Part shown: piece after piece, positions 53,324 through 61,593 of the stretch
Layout of the letters: each line of letters begins with the position of its first letter
Position numbering within the stretch: position 1 is the stretch's first letter
Assembly: GCF_000420945.1 (NCBI RefSeq)
Contig: NZ_ATVX01000013.1
Span: forward strand, 1 to 64,000
Direction: 5' to 3'
DNA length: 64,000 bases
Source: Butyrivibrio sp. VCB2006
GTDB taxonomy: Bacteria; Bacillota; Clostridia; Lachnospirales; Lachnospiraceae
The notes under the pieces: generated by a model
The model's database searches: none
Told to the model about the DNA's origin: nothing
What the model saw: the letters and a program-made list of their open reading frames with translations, nothing else
Translations under genes and position numbers: made by a program

Positions 53324-53872
53324 ATGAGCAGGAACAGAGTATCATCACATGTGATTATTGTGAACTTTTGTACTCAGCTGGGAGTTGAGTATAAGAGCAT
53401 GGTAAAGCTGATCAGGCCGCTGCTTAAGCATTATTTCATGGGTAGAAGCGAAGAAGAAAATATAAAGGCGCTTGTAACTATCGATGCAAGAAAAGAAGCT
53501 GTCCGAAGGAAGTTTATTAAAATGGCAAAGAATCCTGATGATTACACTGAGACTGATAAGACAGTATTTGCAGTTGCTGTCGCGTGTTGCTCATGGTATC
53601 CGGAAAAGTCGGCTAAGCTTCTTACCAAAATGGAGGATATGGTTCCGGATGGGAAGGAACTTGTATATATTCTCAACTGCGTATATCTCGAAGGTGATGG
53701 CAGGACAGATCTCTCGATGCAGAATGAATTACATATGTCTTCAGGAACCTATAACAGACGAAAGGACGATGCGACTGCATTATATGGAGCATTGATTTTG
53801 GAGTATGCCATTCGAAGAGAAAAAGAAGAGGTGGCAGCAGGCAAAGTTCCGCCTCCAGATTTTGAATTATAA
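53324..53872 (+). CDS. ArpU/sigma-like regulator candidate
   Basis: A 182-residue helical protein. The C-terminal segment LHMSSGTYNRRKDDATALYG resembles the region-4-like HTH of phage late regulators (ArpU/RinA group), where a small HTH is followed by KK/RRK and a hydrophobic helix. The rest is not recognised. GTGAAAGGAG precedes the ATG. A 10-bp repeat array lies 28 bases after its stop and could be its target. Assignment is tentative. Confidence 0.5.
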   Translation: MSRNRVSSHVIIVNFCTQLGVEYKSMVKLIRPLLKHYFMGRSEEENIKALVTIDARKEAVRRKFIKMAKNPDDYTETDKTVFAVAVACCSWYPEKSAKLLTKMEDMVPDGKELVYILNCVYLEGDGRTDLSMQNELHMSSGTYNRRKDDATALYGALILEYAIRREKEEVAAGKVPPPDFEL

Positions 53873-53899
53873 GTTCTTTTTTATTTTTTCTGTTATAAG

Positions 53900-53959
53900 T
53901 GGAGAGTGTTGGAGTGTGTTGGAGAGTTATGGAGTATACCGGAGCATATCGGATAATGG
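53900..53959. repeat. Six degenerate 10-bp direct repeats
   Basis: Six head-to-tail units beginning TGGAG or CGGA, including tggagagtgt, tggagtgtgt, tggagtatac and cggagcatat. The 10-base period keeps every unit on one face of the helix. The core GAGTATA is shared with the 11-bp array at 4073. Confidence 0.7.
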
Positions 53960-54052
53960 TGTAGGTTGACGGATAATCTTGATGAGTTTTCCGCATGGAA
54001 ATTGTATATAATATCGTTTGGAAAAAGTGTTTTAGGAGGTTGTTTTTTAGGT

Positions 54053-54268
54053 ATGGAGAAAACGGAAATAGTGTTTCAAGAGCGGAGGCAAAAACCGCAG
54101 GGGTATCATTGCCCGGCTTGTGGAACTGAGCTGAAGAAATCAAGTTCTAAGGAAAAGAGCTTTGATGATCAGGCCAGATGTCGCAAGTGCGGACGGACTA
54201 TTATTATTCAGCAAAGACCTACTTGGCTTATGACGTTTACTGACAGAAGATCGCAGTGCAGGGGATAG
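54053..54268 (+). CDS. Zinc-ribbon small protein
   Basis: A 71-residue protein with a CPACG...CRKCG zinc ribbon (HCPACGTELKKSS and then ARCRKCGRTIII). AGGAGGT lies 12 bases before this ATG. An in-frame ATG at 53966 inside the repeat region is less likely. It may bind nucleic acid. Similar proteins recur near ICE regulatory regions. Confidence 0.6.
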   Translation: MEKTEIVFQERRQKPQGYHCPACGTELKKSSSKEKSFDDQARCRKCGRTIIIQQRPTWLMTFTDRRSQCRG

Positions 54269-54414
54269 CTGCTTCTTAGCTGTCATAAACATAAAATGAA
54301 ATATTGTTGATGAGCTGCTTTTGAAGGCGTTGGATCCAGCTGGGGACTGGAAGGCTCGCAATAAAGTGGCAAGAGTTTGTTGGCGGCTAAGAACGACATG
54401 AGATCGTTGAAAGG

Positions 54415-54472
54415 CGAAGCAAGACATTGAAATACCTTTAGGGGTATTCTGTTTTGCTTCGTCTTTTTTTAT
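54415..54472 (+). terminator. Terminator downstream of the zinc-ribbon gene region
   Basis: cgaagcaa (54415-54422) pairs with ttgcttcg (54454-54461), nested with aatacc/ggtatt (54431-54448), then seven T. The preceding 54269-54414 has no gene I can support; it includes a small stem (aacga/tcgtt near 54392-54408). Confidence 0.85.
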
Positions 54473-54531
54473 TTGTCAAAAACTGAATATCGCTTCGTTT
54501 GGCTGTTTACGAGGTTAGCAATAAATGATAA

Positions 54532-54560
54532 TTGACGCAAGAACATCTGTTCGATATAAT
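54532..54560 (+). promoter_or_regulatory. Promoter with embedded LexA-type (SOS) box
   Basis: TTGACG (54532-54537), a 17-base spacer, and a perfect TATAAT (54555-54560). The spacer contains GAACATCTGTTC (54541-54552), a perfect GAAC-N4-GTTC followed by G, matching the Bacillota LexA operator core. LexA bound here would block RNA polymerase. The first gene downstream is the zinc-ribbon protein at 54682. Confidence 0.72.
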
Positions 54561-54681
54561 TATTTCATCGCTATCTTAGGTACAAGTTCACGGGTAAAAG
54601 TGCAAAGGAAGAATGAAACTATAATCAACGGTCAGTTTGACATTCCCTTTTGGCTGGCCTCTGTAAAGGAGGCGAAAATGG

Positions 54682-54849
54682 ATGCACGAAGTGCATGTGG
54701 CTTGTCCATGTTGTAAAAATAAAAGGTTGTTTGATGCAGATCCGACTGCAGTAGAGGGTATCATCAAGATCAAGTGCCCCATCTGCAAAGCGGTTATTGC
54801 AGTCAGCTTCCACCACAAATCAGTTCGTACTGAGCAAATCGGCGCATGA
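54682..54849 (+). CDS. Zinc-ribbon micro-protein under the LexA-type promoter
   Basis: A 55-residue frame: ACPCCKNKRLFDADP, then IKIKCPICKAVIAVSFHHK, i.e. two CxxC pairs as in Com-like zinc ribbons. AGGAGG lies 9 bases before the ATG. A competing frame that starts at 54525 runs through the promoter and overlaps only partly, so it is rejected. It may be a small nucleic-acid-binding regulator. A strong terminator (54866-54920) follows. Confidence 0.65.
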   Translation: MHEVHVACPCCKNKRLFDADPTAVEGIIKIKCPICKAVIAVSFHHKSVRTEQIGA

Positions 54850-54865
54850 GAAATCATAGCGACCA

Positions 54866-54920
54866 AAGCCTGACGAAGTTTAGAGAGACTATCTCTATTC
54901 TTTGTCGGGCTTATTTTTTT
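54866..54920 (+). terminator. Terminator after the zinc-ribbon micro-gene
   Basis: aagcctgacgaag pairs with ctttgtcgggctt (two mismatches), with an inner agaga/tctct stem, then seven T. Transcripts from the LexA-type promoter would reach later genes only by read-through. Confidence 0.85.
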
Positions 54921-54930
54921 GCCTTGGTTT

Positions 54931-55125
54931 CCATAGAAAGCTACAGTTCATGCGGCTTTCTATGGGAGTCTAAGGCTTCCAGGTAACAAACAAATTTCAT
55001 ATTGGTTCATGAAGCGCAGTGAACAGGATATGAACATACAGTTTTTCTTAATTCCAGAAATGGGATGGAAAAGCGTATGTCTGTACCCTTTTGTTCTCTG
55101 CGCTTTTTTGTTCCATGAACCTCAG
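54931..55125. repeat. Inverted-repeat region upstream of the sigma-like gene
   Basis: An 11-base perfect inverted repeat (ccatagaaagc, 54931-54941, with 54955-54965) is followed by a long imperfect one. In the second, ggttcatg and agcgcag (55004-55019) face ctgcgct and catgaacc (55098-55121). No gene is visible in 54850-55182. It may be an RNA leader or a binding region. Confidence 0.5.
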
Positions 55126-55182
55126 AGATAAGGCTGTTGCTCATATTCTGTTCCTGCCTCGTGACCGGAAAGCGAGGACAGA

Positions 55183-55716
55183 ATGACAGGAACAAAAGTA
55201 GTGGCGGCAGTGGAGTACTCAGTAATCGATCTTAGATACGAGTACCCGGGATTTGTAGGATCCGAAAAGTATGCGGTGATATCAGATCTTAGCGCAAGAG
55301 AAATCGAGAAGCTGTATGGAGATGAGTTGAAGCCATATATTCCATACGTTGTGCTATCAGTTGCCGAAGGTGATGCAATGAAGGAGTTTTTCAGAAATGA
55401 AGATAAGCATGCAAAGAGACAGAAGCGATCAGTTGATGCTTTTGGTTATGAAGAAGGCATAACTGAGATGTGTCATGAGGAGCTTATTCAAGACAATCTA
55501 TTCGATGTTGTCAGTGACCATCTTGATAAAGAAAAGCTGTTTGCTGCTATGTCGAAGCTCCCAGATGTTCAGAAAAGAAGAATTGAAATTCATTTCTTTG
55601 AAGGACTTTCTATTGGAGAAATTGCAAATAAGGAAGGGCACGCAAAGTCTACAGTTCATGAGTCTGTCAGCGCTGGACTTAAGAAATTGAAGGCTCTTAT
55701 GGATGAGGCAGGATAA
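55183..55716 (+). CDS. Sigma-70-like regulatory protein (region 4)
   Basis: A 177-residue protein whose C-terminal third is sigma region 4: LPDVQKRRIEIHFFEGLSIG, then EIANKEGHAKSTVHESVSAG. The N-terminal ~120 residues do not show region 2, like the short sigma-type regulators of Tn916-related elements. It probably activates recombination or transfer genes. An atypical GAAAGCGAGG precedes the ATG. The gene lies between a long inverted repeat and a structured non-coding stretch. Confidence 0.8.
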   Translation: MTGTKVVAAVEYSVIDLRYEYPGFVGSEKYAVISDLSAREIEKLYGDELKPYIPYVVLSVAEGDAMKEFFRNEDKHAKRQKRSVDAFGYEEGITEMCHEELIQDNLFDVVSDHLDKEKLFAAMSKLPDVQKRRIEIHFFEGLSIGEIANKEGHAKSTVHESVSAGLKKLKALMDEAG

Positions 55717-55742
55717 ATAATTTTAAAAAATTCTCAAAAAAC

Positions 55743-56130
55743 ACCCGAACGATTTAGTTCTCCCAGTCCAAATAAGTGAAGGGGTTAATAAATCCCCTTC
55801 ACGAACCTTCAAAATCGAATAGTCATTCATCAGGTACGATCCTGCATCAGATGTGACAACGTCAGCCGAAGCAGCCGCTCGCCATGTGCGAGGAAGCGCA
55901 ACTGCGACAACCGGACAGCAACCGGGGAGGCGATGAAAGATGCAGAGATAATGAGACTTCAGTCGAAGGACTGCTTGGCGAGAACCGCGGAGGGGTGAGA
56001 TTCCCATGGAGCTGTAGCTACAGCCGCCTGATGATTTCCCAGGACTATTTTAGTCCGCTCAGGGGGCCGAGGGCGAATATGAGGAACATCATATAAAAAT
56101 TGGTACGACCGGCTGCGGCTGGTCGTTTTA
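55743..56130 (+). ncRNA. Candidate structured non-coding RNA
   Basis: A 390-base GC-richer stretch without a convincing gene. It begins with a perfect hairpin (gtgaagggg/ccccttcac, 55776-55802). Small stems follow: ctcg/cgag near 55878-55892, ccgg/ccgg, cttc/gaag near 55958-55969, and gctgta/tacagc near 56011-56024. It ends with a terminator-like acgacc/ggtcgt (56105-56126) plus tttta. The frame 55884-56096 has no ribosome site. The class is not recognised. Confidence 0.45.
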
Positions 56131-56179
56131 CATAGAAGGCTTAAGAAGCTTCTATAAAAACTACGAAAGGAGAAGCTAC

Positions 56180-56560
56180 ATGCTAAGTGAAAACTGGAAT
56201 TATCGCAGAGGCGATATTTACCTGGCAGATCTTGGTGAAGGGACCGGAAGCGAACAGGGAGGAATAAGACCTGTAATTGTTATCCAGAATGATGTTGGAA
56301 ATTTCTTTTCCCCAAACATAACCATAGTCCCGGTGACATCAAAAGATAAGAAGCCAGGTCAGCCAACTCATTTTGAGCTGGTAAATGCCAGAGGCTTGTC
56401 CACGAGATCAACAGCGCTAGGTGAGTGTGTTGAAACTATATCCAAGCAGCGGGTTATCAGGTATATGGGCAAGCTGAAGAAAAAGGAACTTAAGGGAGTA
56501 GAAGAAGCGGTCAAGGCGCATCTCGGGTTCTATATTCCGGAGAGTATTGAAGCGCCGTAG
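56180..56560 (+). CDS. mazF: MazF/PemK-family toxin
   Basis: A 126-residue endoribonuclease-type toxin: YRRGDIYLADLGEGTGSEQG, GIRPVIVIQNDVGN, ITIVPVTSKDKK and TALGECVETISKQR are the MazF core. It cleaves mRNA at short motifs unless inhibited. No MazE-like gene precedes it; upstream is the candidate structured RNA and downstream a DUF6870 gene, either of which might supply the antidote. GAAAGGAGAAG precedes the ATG. Confidence 0.92.
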   Translation: MLSENWNYRRGDIYLADLGEGTGSEQGGIRPVIVIQNDVGNFFSPNITIVPVTSKDKKPGQPTHFELVNARGLSTRSTALGECVETISKQRVIRYMGKLKKKELKGVEEAVKAHLGFYIPESIEAP

Positions 56561-56568
56561 GAGGGTGT

Positions 56569-56817
56569 ATGACAGCAGAAGAGCATAAGAAATTTTTAGA
56601 AGCAGATTTTGATGATGTTAGCCTGGACAACCTGGTGGACATCAGCAAGATCAGGATTGATAGGAATAGAACACAGGAAAGAAGGAAGAAACAGTTTCTT
56701 AGGGCAGCAGGCAATCCGTACCTTGTTAAGGTTGGGGATACAAAAGTGAAGATCAGATTTGCAAACAACGGAGTATCTTTTGAAGATGCTTTTGAAAATT
56801 TGCTTCTGATGTCATGA
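56569..56817 (+). CDS. DUF6870 family protein
   Basis: An 82-residue protein matching DUF6870 (EADFDDVSLDNLVDISKIRI; a C-terminal VKIRFANNGVSFEDAFENLL). The gene is 8 bases after mazF. Such proteins sit beside recombinase cassettes in Lachnospiraceae elements. A role as MazF antitoxin or recombination factor is possible but not shown. Confidence 0.7.
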   Translation: MTAEEHKKFLEADFDDVSLDNLVDISKIRIDRNRTQERRKKQFLRAAGNPYLVKVGDTKVKIRFANNGVSFEDAFENLLLMS

Positions 56818-56947
56818 GGTGAGAATCGACAAGCTGGTGTATATCAGGTGTTTATGTTACTGTTTGCGTAAAGCAAGAAGTTAACTTTCTATAACACCGG
56901 TGTTGCCAGCTTTAATACATATACAAATGAATTGAAGGAGGCAACAT

Positions 56948-58645
56948 ATGAACTATTCTAAAAGGATCTATCACGCCGCCATGTATCTGAGATTGTCTCA
57001 GGAGGACGGTGATGTTTCCAACGCCAAGAAGGCAGAAAGCAACAGTATTTCTACCCAGAAGGCGATGATCAAACAATTCCTTAAGGACAAAGATGACATC
57101 ATCCTTGTTTCAGAACGAGTAGATGATGGATATACGGGCAGTAACTTTGACAGGCCTCAGTTCCAGCTGATGATTGAGGATATCAGAAGAGGTGTCGTTG
57201 ACTGCGTTATTGTAAAAGATCTTTCAAGATTTGGACGTGAATACATAGACTCCGGTAATTATCTGGAGAGAATCTTTCCGGCACTGGGAGTGAGGTTCAT
57301 TGCTATCACAGATAACGTGGATAGTATCAATGACCAGCAGAACGATCTTTTGATATCTTTCAAGAATCTTTTGAATGATTCCTATTGTAGAGATATCTCA
57401 ATCAAGATCCGAAGCAGTCTTGAGGCCAAGAGAAAGGATGGAAAGGTCGTAAGCTCTTTCCTTCCATATGGATATATGAAGGATCCTAATGATAAGTACA
57501 AGGCTATTATCGACGAAGAAGCAGCGATGGTTGTCAGAGAGATTTACAAACTAAAACTTAATGGCATGAGCATCAATCGTATAGCAATTCATCTGGAGAA
57601 TAAAAAGATTCCTTCCCCATACACTTATAAAAGATTGAAGGGACTCAATTTCTCAAATCCTTTTGCAAAGAATGATAATTGCCCCTGGAATCCGAGCACG
57701 GTCAGATTCATCCTTACCAACCGAATCTACGTTGGGGATCTGATTCAAGGAAAGATCACGACTCCAAACCATAAGGTAAAGAAGCACTACGTTAAGCCGG
57801 AGAATGAATGGACAGTATGCAAGGATAATCACGAACCTATTATTGGGAAAAGAGAGTTTGATCTGGTACAGAGATTACTTGGCATGGACACCAGGACATC
57901 ACCTTATGAGGAAGTAGTATATCCGCTGAGTGGGCTTGTTATATGCCCTGATTGCGGATTGGGCATGGTAAAAAAGAATATTCCGGTAGCAGGAAGAGAG
58001 TATCACTACTATTTATGCAACACAAATAAAAAGACAAAAAAGTGCTCAAGTCACAGAATTCGACAGGAAAAGTTGGAATCAATCGTACTTAAAGTGATAC
58101 AGACCTTTATAGAAAACATTCTTGATATTCAGAGAATCCTTAAGTATCTGAAGGATGTTCCTCTTCAGGAGATAGATATAAAGGAAATTGAAAAGAAGAA
58201 GGAACTTAAGATCAAGGAGCTTAGGAGATGCAAAGAACATAGAAATCTCCTGTATGAAGACCTTAAGGATGGCACAGTGTCTCAGGAAGAGTATAACGAG
58301 CTTTACGAATCCTATAACAAAAGGGCCAGAAATGCTGAGGAAATGATACGAACCTACGAGCATGAGATCAGAGACATTATCGAGAACCGATCAGATAAGT
58401 TTAAATGGATTGATTATTTTGCAGAGTACCAGAACATACAGGAGCTTACAAGAATTGCTGCTATTGAACTTATAGACAAGATTATTGTTCATGATAAGAA
58501 CAAGGTTGAAGTGGTTTTTAACTTTGATGACATGTACCAGCAGCTTATTTACGCCCTTGAAAAGCAGGGAGAAATTACCGGTGTAGATGAGAATGGCAGA
58601 ATACAGCTTGCTACAGGAGAATTTAGTGATGAAACGAAAATATAA
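56948..58645 (+). CDS. Large serine recombinase 1
   Basis: A 565-residue site-specific recombinase. The catalytic serine is in MYLRLSQED (Ser17), with VKDLSRFGREY (about 89-98) and RFIAITDNVDS. The recombinase domain (PYGYMKDPND) and zinc ribbon (CPDCGLGM, then LCNTN and KKCSSHR) follow, with a coiled coil near 410-470. It acts by double-strand breaks with a phosphoserine link at attachment sites. GAAGGAGG precedes the ATG. An inverted repeat (aagctgg...ccagctt) lies in the 130-base leader. Confidence 0.93.
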   Translation: MNYSKRIYHAAMYLRLSQEDGDVSNAKKAESNSISTQKAMIKQFLKDKDDIILVSERVDDGYTGSNFDRPQFQLMIEDIRRGVVDCVIVKDLSRFGREYIDSGNYLERIFPALGVRFIAITDNVDSINDQQNDLLISFKNLLNDSYCRDISIKIRSSLEAKRKDGKVVSSFLPYGYMKDPNDKYKAIIDEEAAMVVREIYKLKLNGMSINRIAIHLENKKIPSPYTYKRLKGLNFSNPFAKNDNCPWNPSTVRFILTNRIYVGDLIQGKITTPNHKVKKHYVKPENEWTVCKDNHEPIIGKREFDLVQRLLGMDTRTSPYEEVVYPLSGLVICPDCGLGMVKKNIPVAGREYHYYLCNTNKKTKKCSSHRIRQEKLESIVLKVIQTFIENILDIQRILKYLKDVPLQEIDIKEIEKKKELKIKELRRCKEHRNLLYEDLKDGTVSQEEYNELYESYNKRARNAEEMIRTYEHEIRDIIENRSDKFKWIDYFAEYQNIQELTRIAAIELIDKIIVHDKNKVEVVFNFDDMYQQLIYALEKQGEITGVDENGRIQLATGEFSDETKI

Positions 58646-59897
58646 AGTTGGTGTATATGCACACTATGATCCTTCATCTTATGAGGAGGAAAAGCATACC
58701 AGTCTGAAGCGTCAGCTTCGGACGATACATAGTTTTTTAGATGCGGACAAGGACTTTGAAGTAGTTGAGGAGTACCTGGATACAGGGGACAGATCCAGCG
58801 ATAACGAGGTCTTTGAGAAGCTGCTCTATGATATCGATGAGTACAAGATTGACTGCGTTGTTGTCAGAAGTATCGAAGTGGTTGGGCGCAACTATCAGGA
58901 AGCAGTGGATTTTCTTTCCAAGTACTGTCCGTTTGCGGAAGTTCGTCTGATAGCAGTTAAAGATAATTATGACTCTGAAAAGGACAACAAATGGACCTGG
59001 AAAAGAAGATATCATTTGGCAGATGAGACAGTAAGAAGATCCCTTAGCAGGAATATCTTTGATAGCAGAAACCGCAATTGGGAAGAAGGTAAATACCATC
59101 TGGGCCCTGTTCCTTATGGATACATCAGGATCGACAATCGTTTATATATTGATCCGGATACAGCGCCTATTGTGAAGAACATTTTTGAGAGATATCTGAG
59201 AAATGACAGGGCATATGAAATTGCAAGGGATCTCAAGGAAATGAATGTGTTGTCTCCTAGAGCATATGAAGTGTTTCAGAGAACAGGGCAAGTTACTGAC
59301 AGATATAACTGGAAGGACTGCACTGTCTGGAGAATCTTAAGAAGCAGGTTCTATGCCGGAGATACTGTTCATACGCAACATAAGAAACATCCTGATGAAG
59401 AAAGGGCAAAGCAACATCTTGATAAAGAGGATTGGATAATTGTCCCTAATACGCATGAGCCTATTATTTCCAGGGAGATGTTTGATGAAGTACAGGAACG
59501 CATTGCTCAGATAAGTGCGGGAAAGATACTTCCTAAAGGATATTCAGGACCACGAACACATGGTGTTTCCACCAACTGCTATAAAGGAAAGATATTCTGC
59601 GGTGTATGTGGAAGACCTGGAAGCTACAGAACAGATGGGAACTACATAGTTTATCGTTGCCGAAGTATAGATGTTAAGGCTACCAATTGTGGCACACGAC
59701 CGGCACATCTTAAGTATATTAACGAAGCTGTGATAGATGTTCTAAGACTCAGATATGGCTTATGGATCGAGGAACTAACCCAGGAGCATATAGATAAATA
59801 TGTAAGAAAGATACTGTTTTATGGAAAAGACAGCATCTACGTTGAACTTAATGACGATCACATAGAAGGAGATAGTACAGATGGCAAGGAAAAGTAG
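58629..59897 (+). CDS. Serine recombinase homologue 2, catalytic serine missing
   Basis: A 422-residue protein of the same family but with an altered active site. The Y-x-R-x-S box is YAHYD (Tyr10-Asp14), so Arg becomes His and Ser becomes Asp. The usual DLSRxGR is SIEVVGR. The recombinase domain (PYGYIRIDN), zinc ribbon (CGVCGRPGS, YRCRS, TNCGTR) and DNA-binding parts are kept; the C-terminal coiled coil is shortened. It probably binds att DNA without cutting, as an architectural or directionality factor. It overlaps recombinase 1 by 17 bases and recombinase 3 by 17. Confidence 0.85.
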   Translation: MKRKYKVGVYAHYDPSSYEEEKHTSLKRQLRTIHSFLDADKDFEVVEEYLDTGDRSSDNEVFEKLLYDIDEYKIDCVVVRSIEVVGRNYQEAVDFLSKYCPFAEVRLIAVKDNYDSEKDNKWTWKRRYHLADETVRRSLSRNIFDSRNRNWEEGKYHLGPVPYGYIRIDNRLYIDPDTAPIVKNIFERYLRNDRAYEIARDLKEMNVLSPRAYEVFQRTGQVTDRYNWKDCTVWRILRSRFYAGDTVHTQHKKHPDEERAKQHLDKEDWIIVPNTHEPIISREMFDEVQERIAQISAGKILPKGYSGPRTHGVSTNCYKGKIFCGVCGRPGSYRTDGNYIVYRCRSIDVKATNCGTRPAHLKYINEAVIDVLRLRYGLWIEELTQEHIDKYVRKILFYGKDSIYVELNDDHIEGDSTDGKEK

Positions 59898-61593
59898 AAA
59901 AGTTAGCATAGATTACAAACCGGAAGAAAAGGAAAAAGAAGAAGTTGTTGTTATTCCCGCGAAGCAGGAACTTAAGCCTCTTTCGGAATTTGCTGTTTAC
60001 AGGGCCGGTGTATATGCCAGGCTCTCCAGTGAGAAAGAAGAGGATAGGGAGAGAGGCTCAATCGAGAATCAGGTTCTTATCTGTAAGAAGTTTGTTGAGA
60101 CACAGGAAGATATAGTTATCCAGAAGCATTACTATGACATCTCTATGACTGGTACCAACTTTGACCGTGCTGGCTTTGAAGAGATGATGGATGATGCAAG
60201 AAAAGGCTTTATAAACTGCATCATAGTTAAGGATCTTTCAAGACTTGGAAGAAACTATGTTGACGCAGGCAATTTTATTGAGAGGATATTTCCATTCCTT
60301 GGCATTAGATTCATAGCAGTTAATGATAACTATGATTCGGATAAGAACGATGGCTCTATGCTTCTTGGAGTAACCAATATCCTTAATGAGATGTATGCAA
60401 GAGACATATCAAAAAAGATACGAGCATCTTACAGAACAGCATGGGAAGATCAAAAATGTGTTGCCGGAAAGCTTCCATATGGCTACAAAAGGGATCCGGA
60501 TGATAGTCACAAGATGATTATTGATGAAGCAGTTGCTGATAATGTAAGACTTATTTTTGATGATTACATAGCAGGGAAAAGCTGTGCAGAAATTGCCCGT
60601 GAATTAAATGATAAAGGCGCACTGACTCCTGAGGAATACAGGAAATCTCTCAGAGGTGCCAAATACAGGAAAATAAATTGGCAGGGACATAATGTAATCA
60701 AGATTCTTGATAACAGAGCTTATACCGGTGATGGTATTCACAATAGATACTATACCAGCAAAATTGGGCAGAAAGTTATGCGGGAAAACCCTAAGGAAGA
60801 ATGGATTATCAATCCCAACGAGCATCCCGCAATAGTCAGTTATCGCACATATCAGCTGGCTGAAAAAGAAACGAAGAAGAGAAGAGAAAAAGAAGTCATT
60901 AGTCCCGGAAAGTATTCTGCAAGACATCTCAATTTCTTTAAAGGAAAAATTTTCTGTGCTGATTGTGGATCAACTATGAGTATTGGAAAAGGCTGGGCCA
61001 GAGTCAATTATTTCTGTTCGGGCCATGCTTCAAACAGAAAGTTTTGCACACCTCATACAACATGGGACATGACAGTTAATGATCAGGTGCTTAGGGTTAT
61101 ACATACACATATCAATGTTTATACAGATAACCTGGCACTGATAAAGAAAATCAATAGCAGGAAAGATAATGTTGAACAGTACACTATCTTCAATAAGGAA
61201 GTGAAACGCCTTCAAAAAGAATTGGACAGACTTGCAACTGACAGACAGCGTTTATATGAGGACTATGTTACTAAGATCATTGATTCTGAACAGTATGTTA
61301 AGTTCAAGAAGGAATACGAAGAGAGGGAAAAGTATTATAAGGCAGAATATGCTGAAATGTTTGAAGCCAGAGCAAGATACGATACTAAATATAAGACAAA
61401 TAAAGAGTGGGATGACTTAATCAATTCATTTAGGGATAAGCGCCTTCTGACCAAGAAGATGGTTGATGCTTTTGTTAAAAAGGTAAGCATTGATGAAGAT
61501 GGAAATGCTGAAGTTGAGCTCGTATATGACGACATGCTGGCTGATCTTGTTAAGTTTGCCAGAGAGAGGGAAAAAGAAAATGAAAAGAATTGA
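59881..61593 (+). CDS. Large serine recombinase 3
   Basis: A 570-residue recombinase with intact catalytic box VYARLSSEK (Ser49) and VKDLSRLGRNYVDAGN. It has the recombinase domain (PYGYKRDPDD), zinc ribbon (FCADCGSTMS, YFCSGH, KFCTPHT) and a long coiled coil (about 440-510). A ~40-residue basic N-terminal extension precedes the catalytic domain. It overlaps the genes before and after (17 and 14 bases). Confidence 0.93.
   Translation: MARKSRKVSIDYKPEEKEKEEVVVIPAKQELKPLSEFAVYRAGVYARLSSEKEEDRERGSIENQVLICKKFVETQEDIVIQKHYYDISMTGTNFDRAGFEEMMDDARKGFINCIIVKDLSRLGRNYVDAGNFIERIFPFLGIRFIAVNDNYDSDKNDGSMLLGVTNILNEMYARDISKKIRASYRTAWEDQKCVAGKLPYGYKRDPDDSHKMIIDEAVADNVRLIFDDYIAGKSCAEIARELNDKGALTPEEYRKSLRGAKYRKINWQGHNVIKILDNRAYTGDGIHNRYYTSKIGQKVMRENPKEEWIINPNEHPAIVSYRTYQLAEKETKKRREKEVISPGKYSARHLNFFKGKIFCADCGSTMSIGKGWARVNYFCSGHASNRKFCTPHTTWDMTVNDQVLRVIHTHINVYTDNLALIKKINSRKDNVEQYTIFNKEVKRLQKELDRLATDRQRLYEDYVTKIIDSEQYVKFKKEYEEREKYYKAEYAEMFEARARYDTKYKTNKEWDDLINSFRDKRLLTKKMVDAFVKKVSIDEDGNAEVELVYDDMLADLVKFAREREKENEKN

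Noticed and set aside
54525..54716. 63-residue frame across the LexA-type promoter
   Set aside because: It begins upstream of the -35 element and overlaps the better supported zinc-ribbon gene in another frame.
55776..55802. Perfect hairpin after the sigma-like gene as a terminator
   Set aside because: No T run follows; it is treated as part of the candidate structured RNA.
55884..56096. 70-residue protein in the structured intergenic region
   Set aside because: No ribosome site, odd composition, and it covers several stems; non-coding RNA is more likely.
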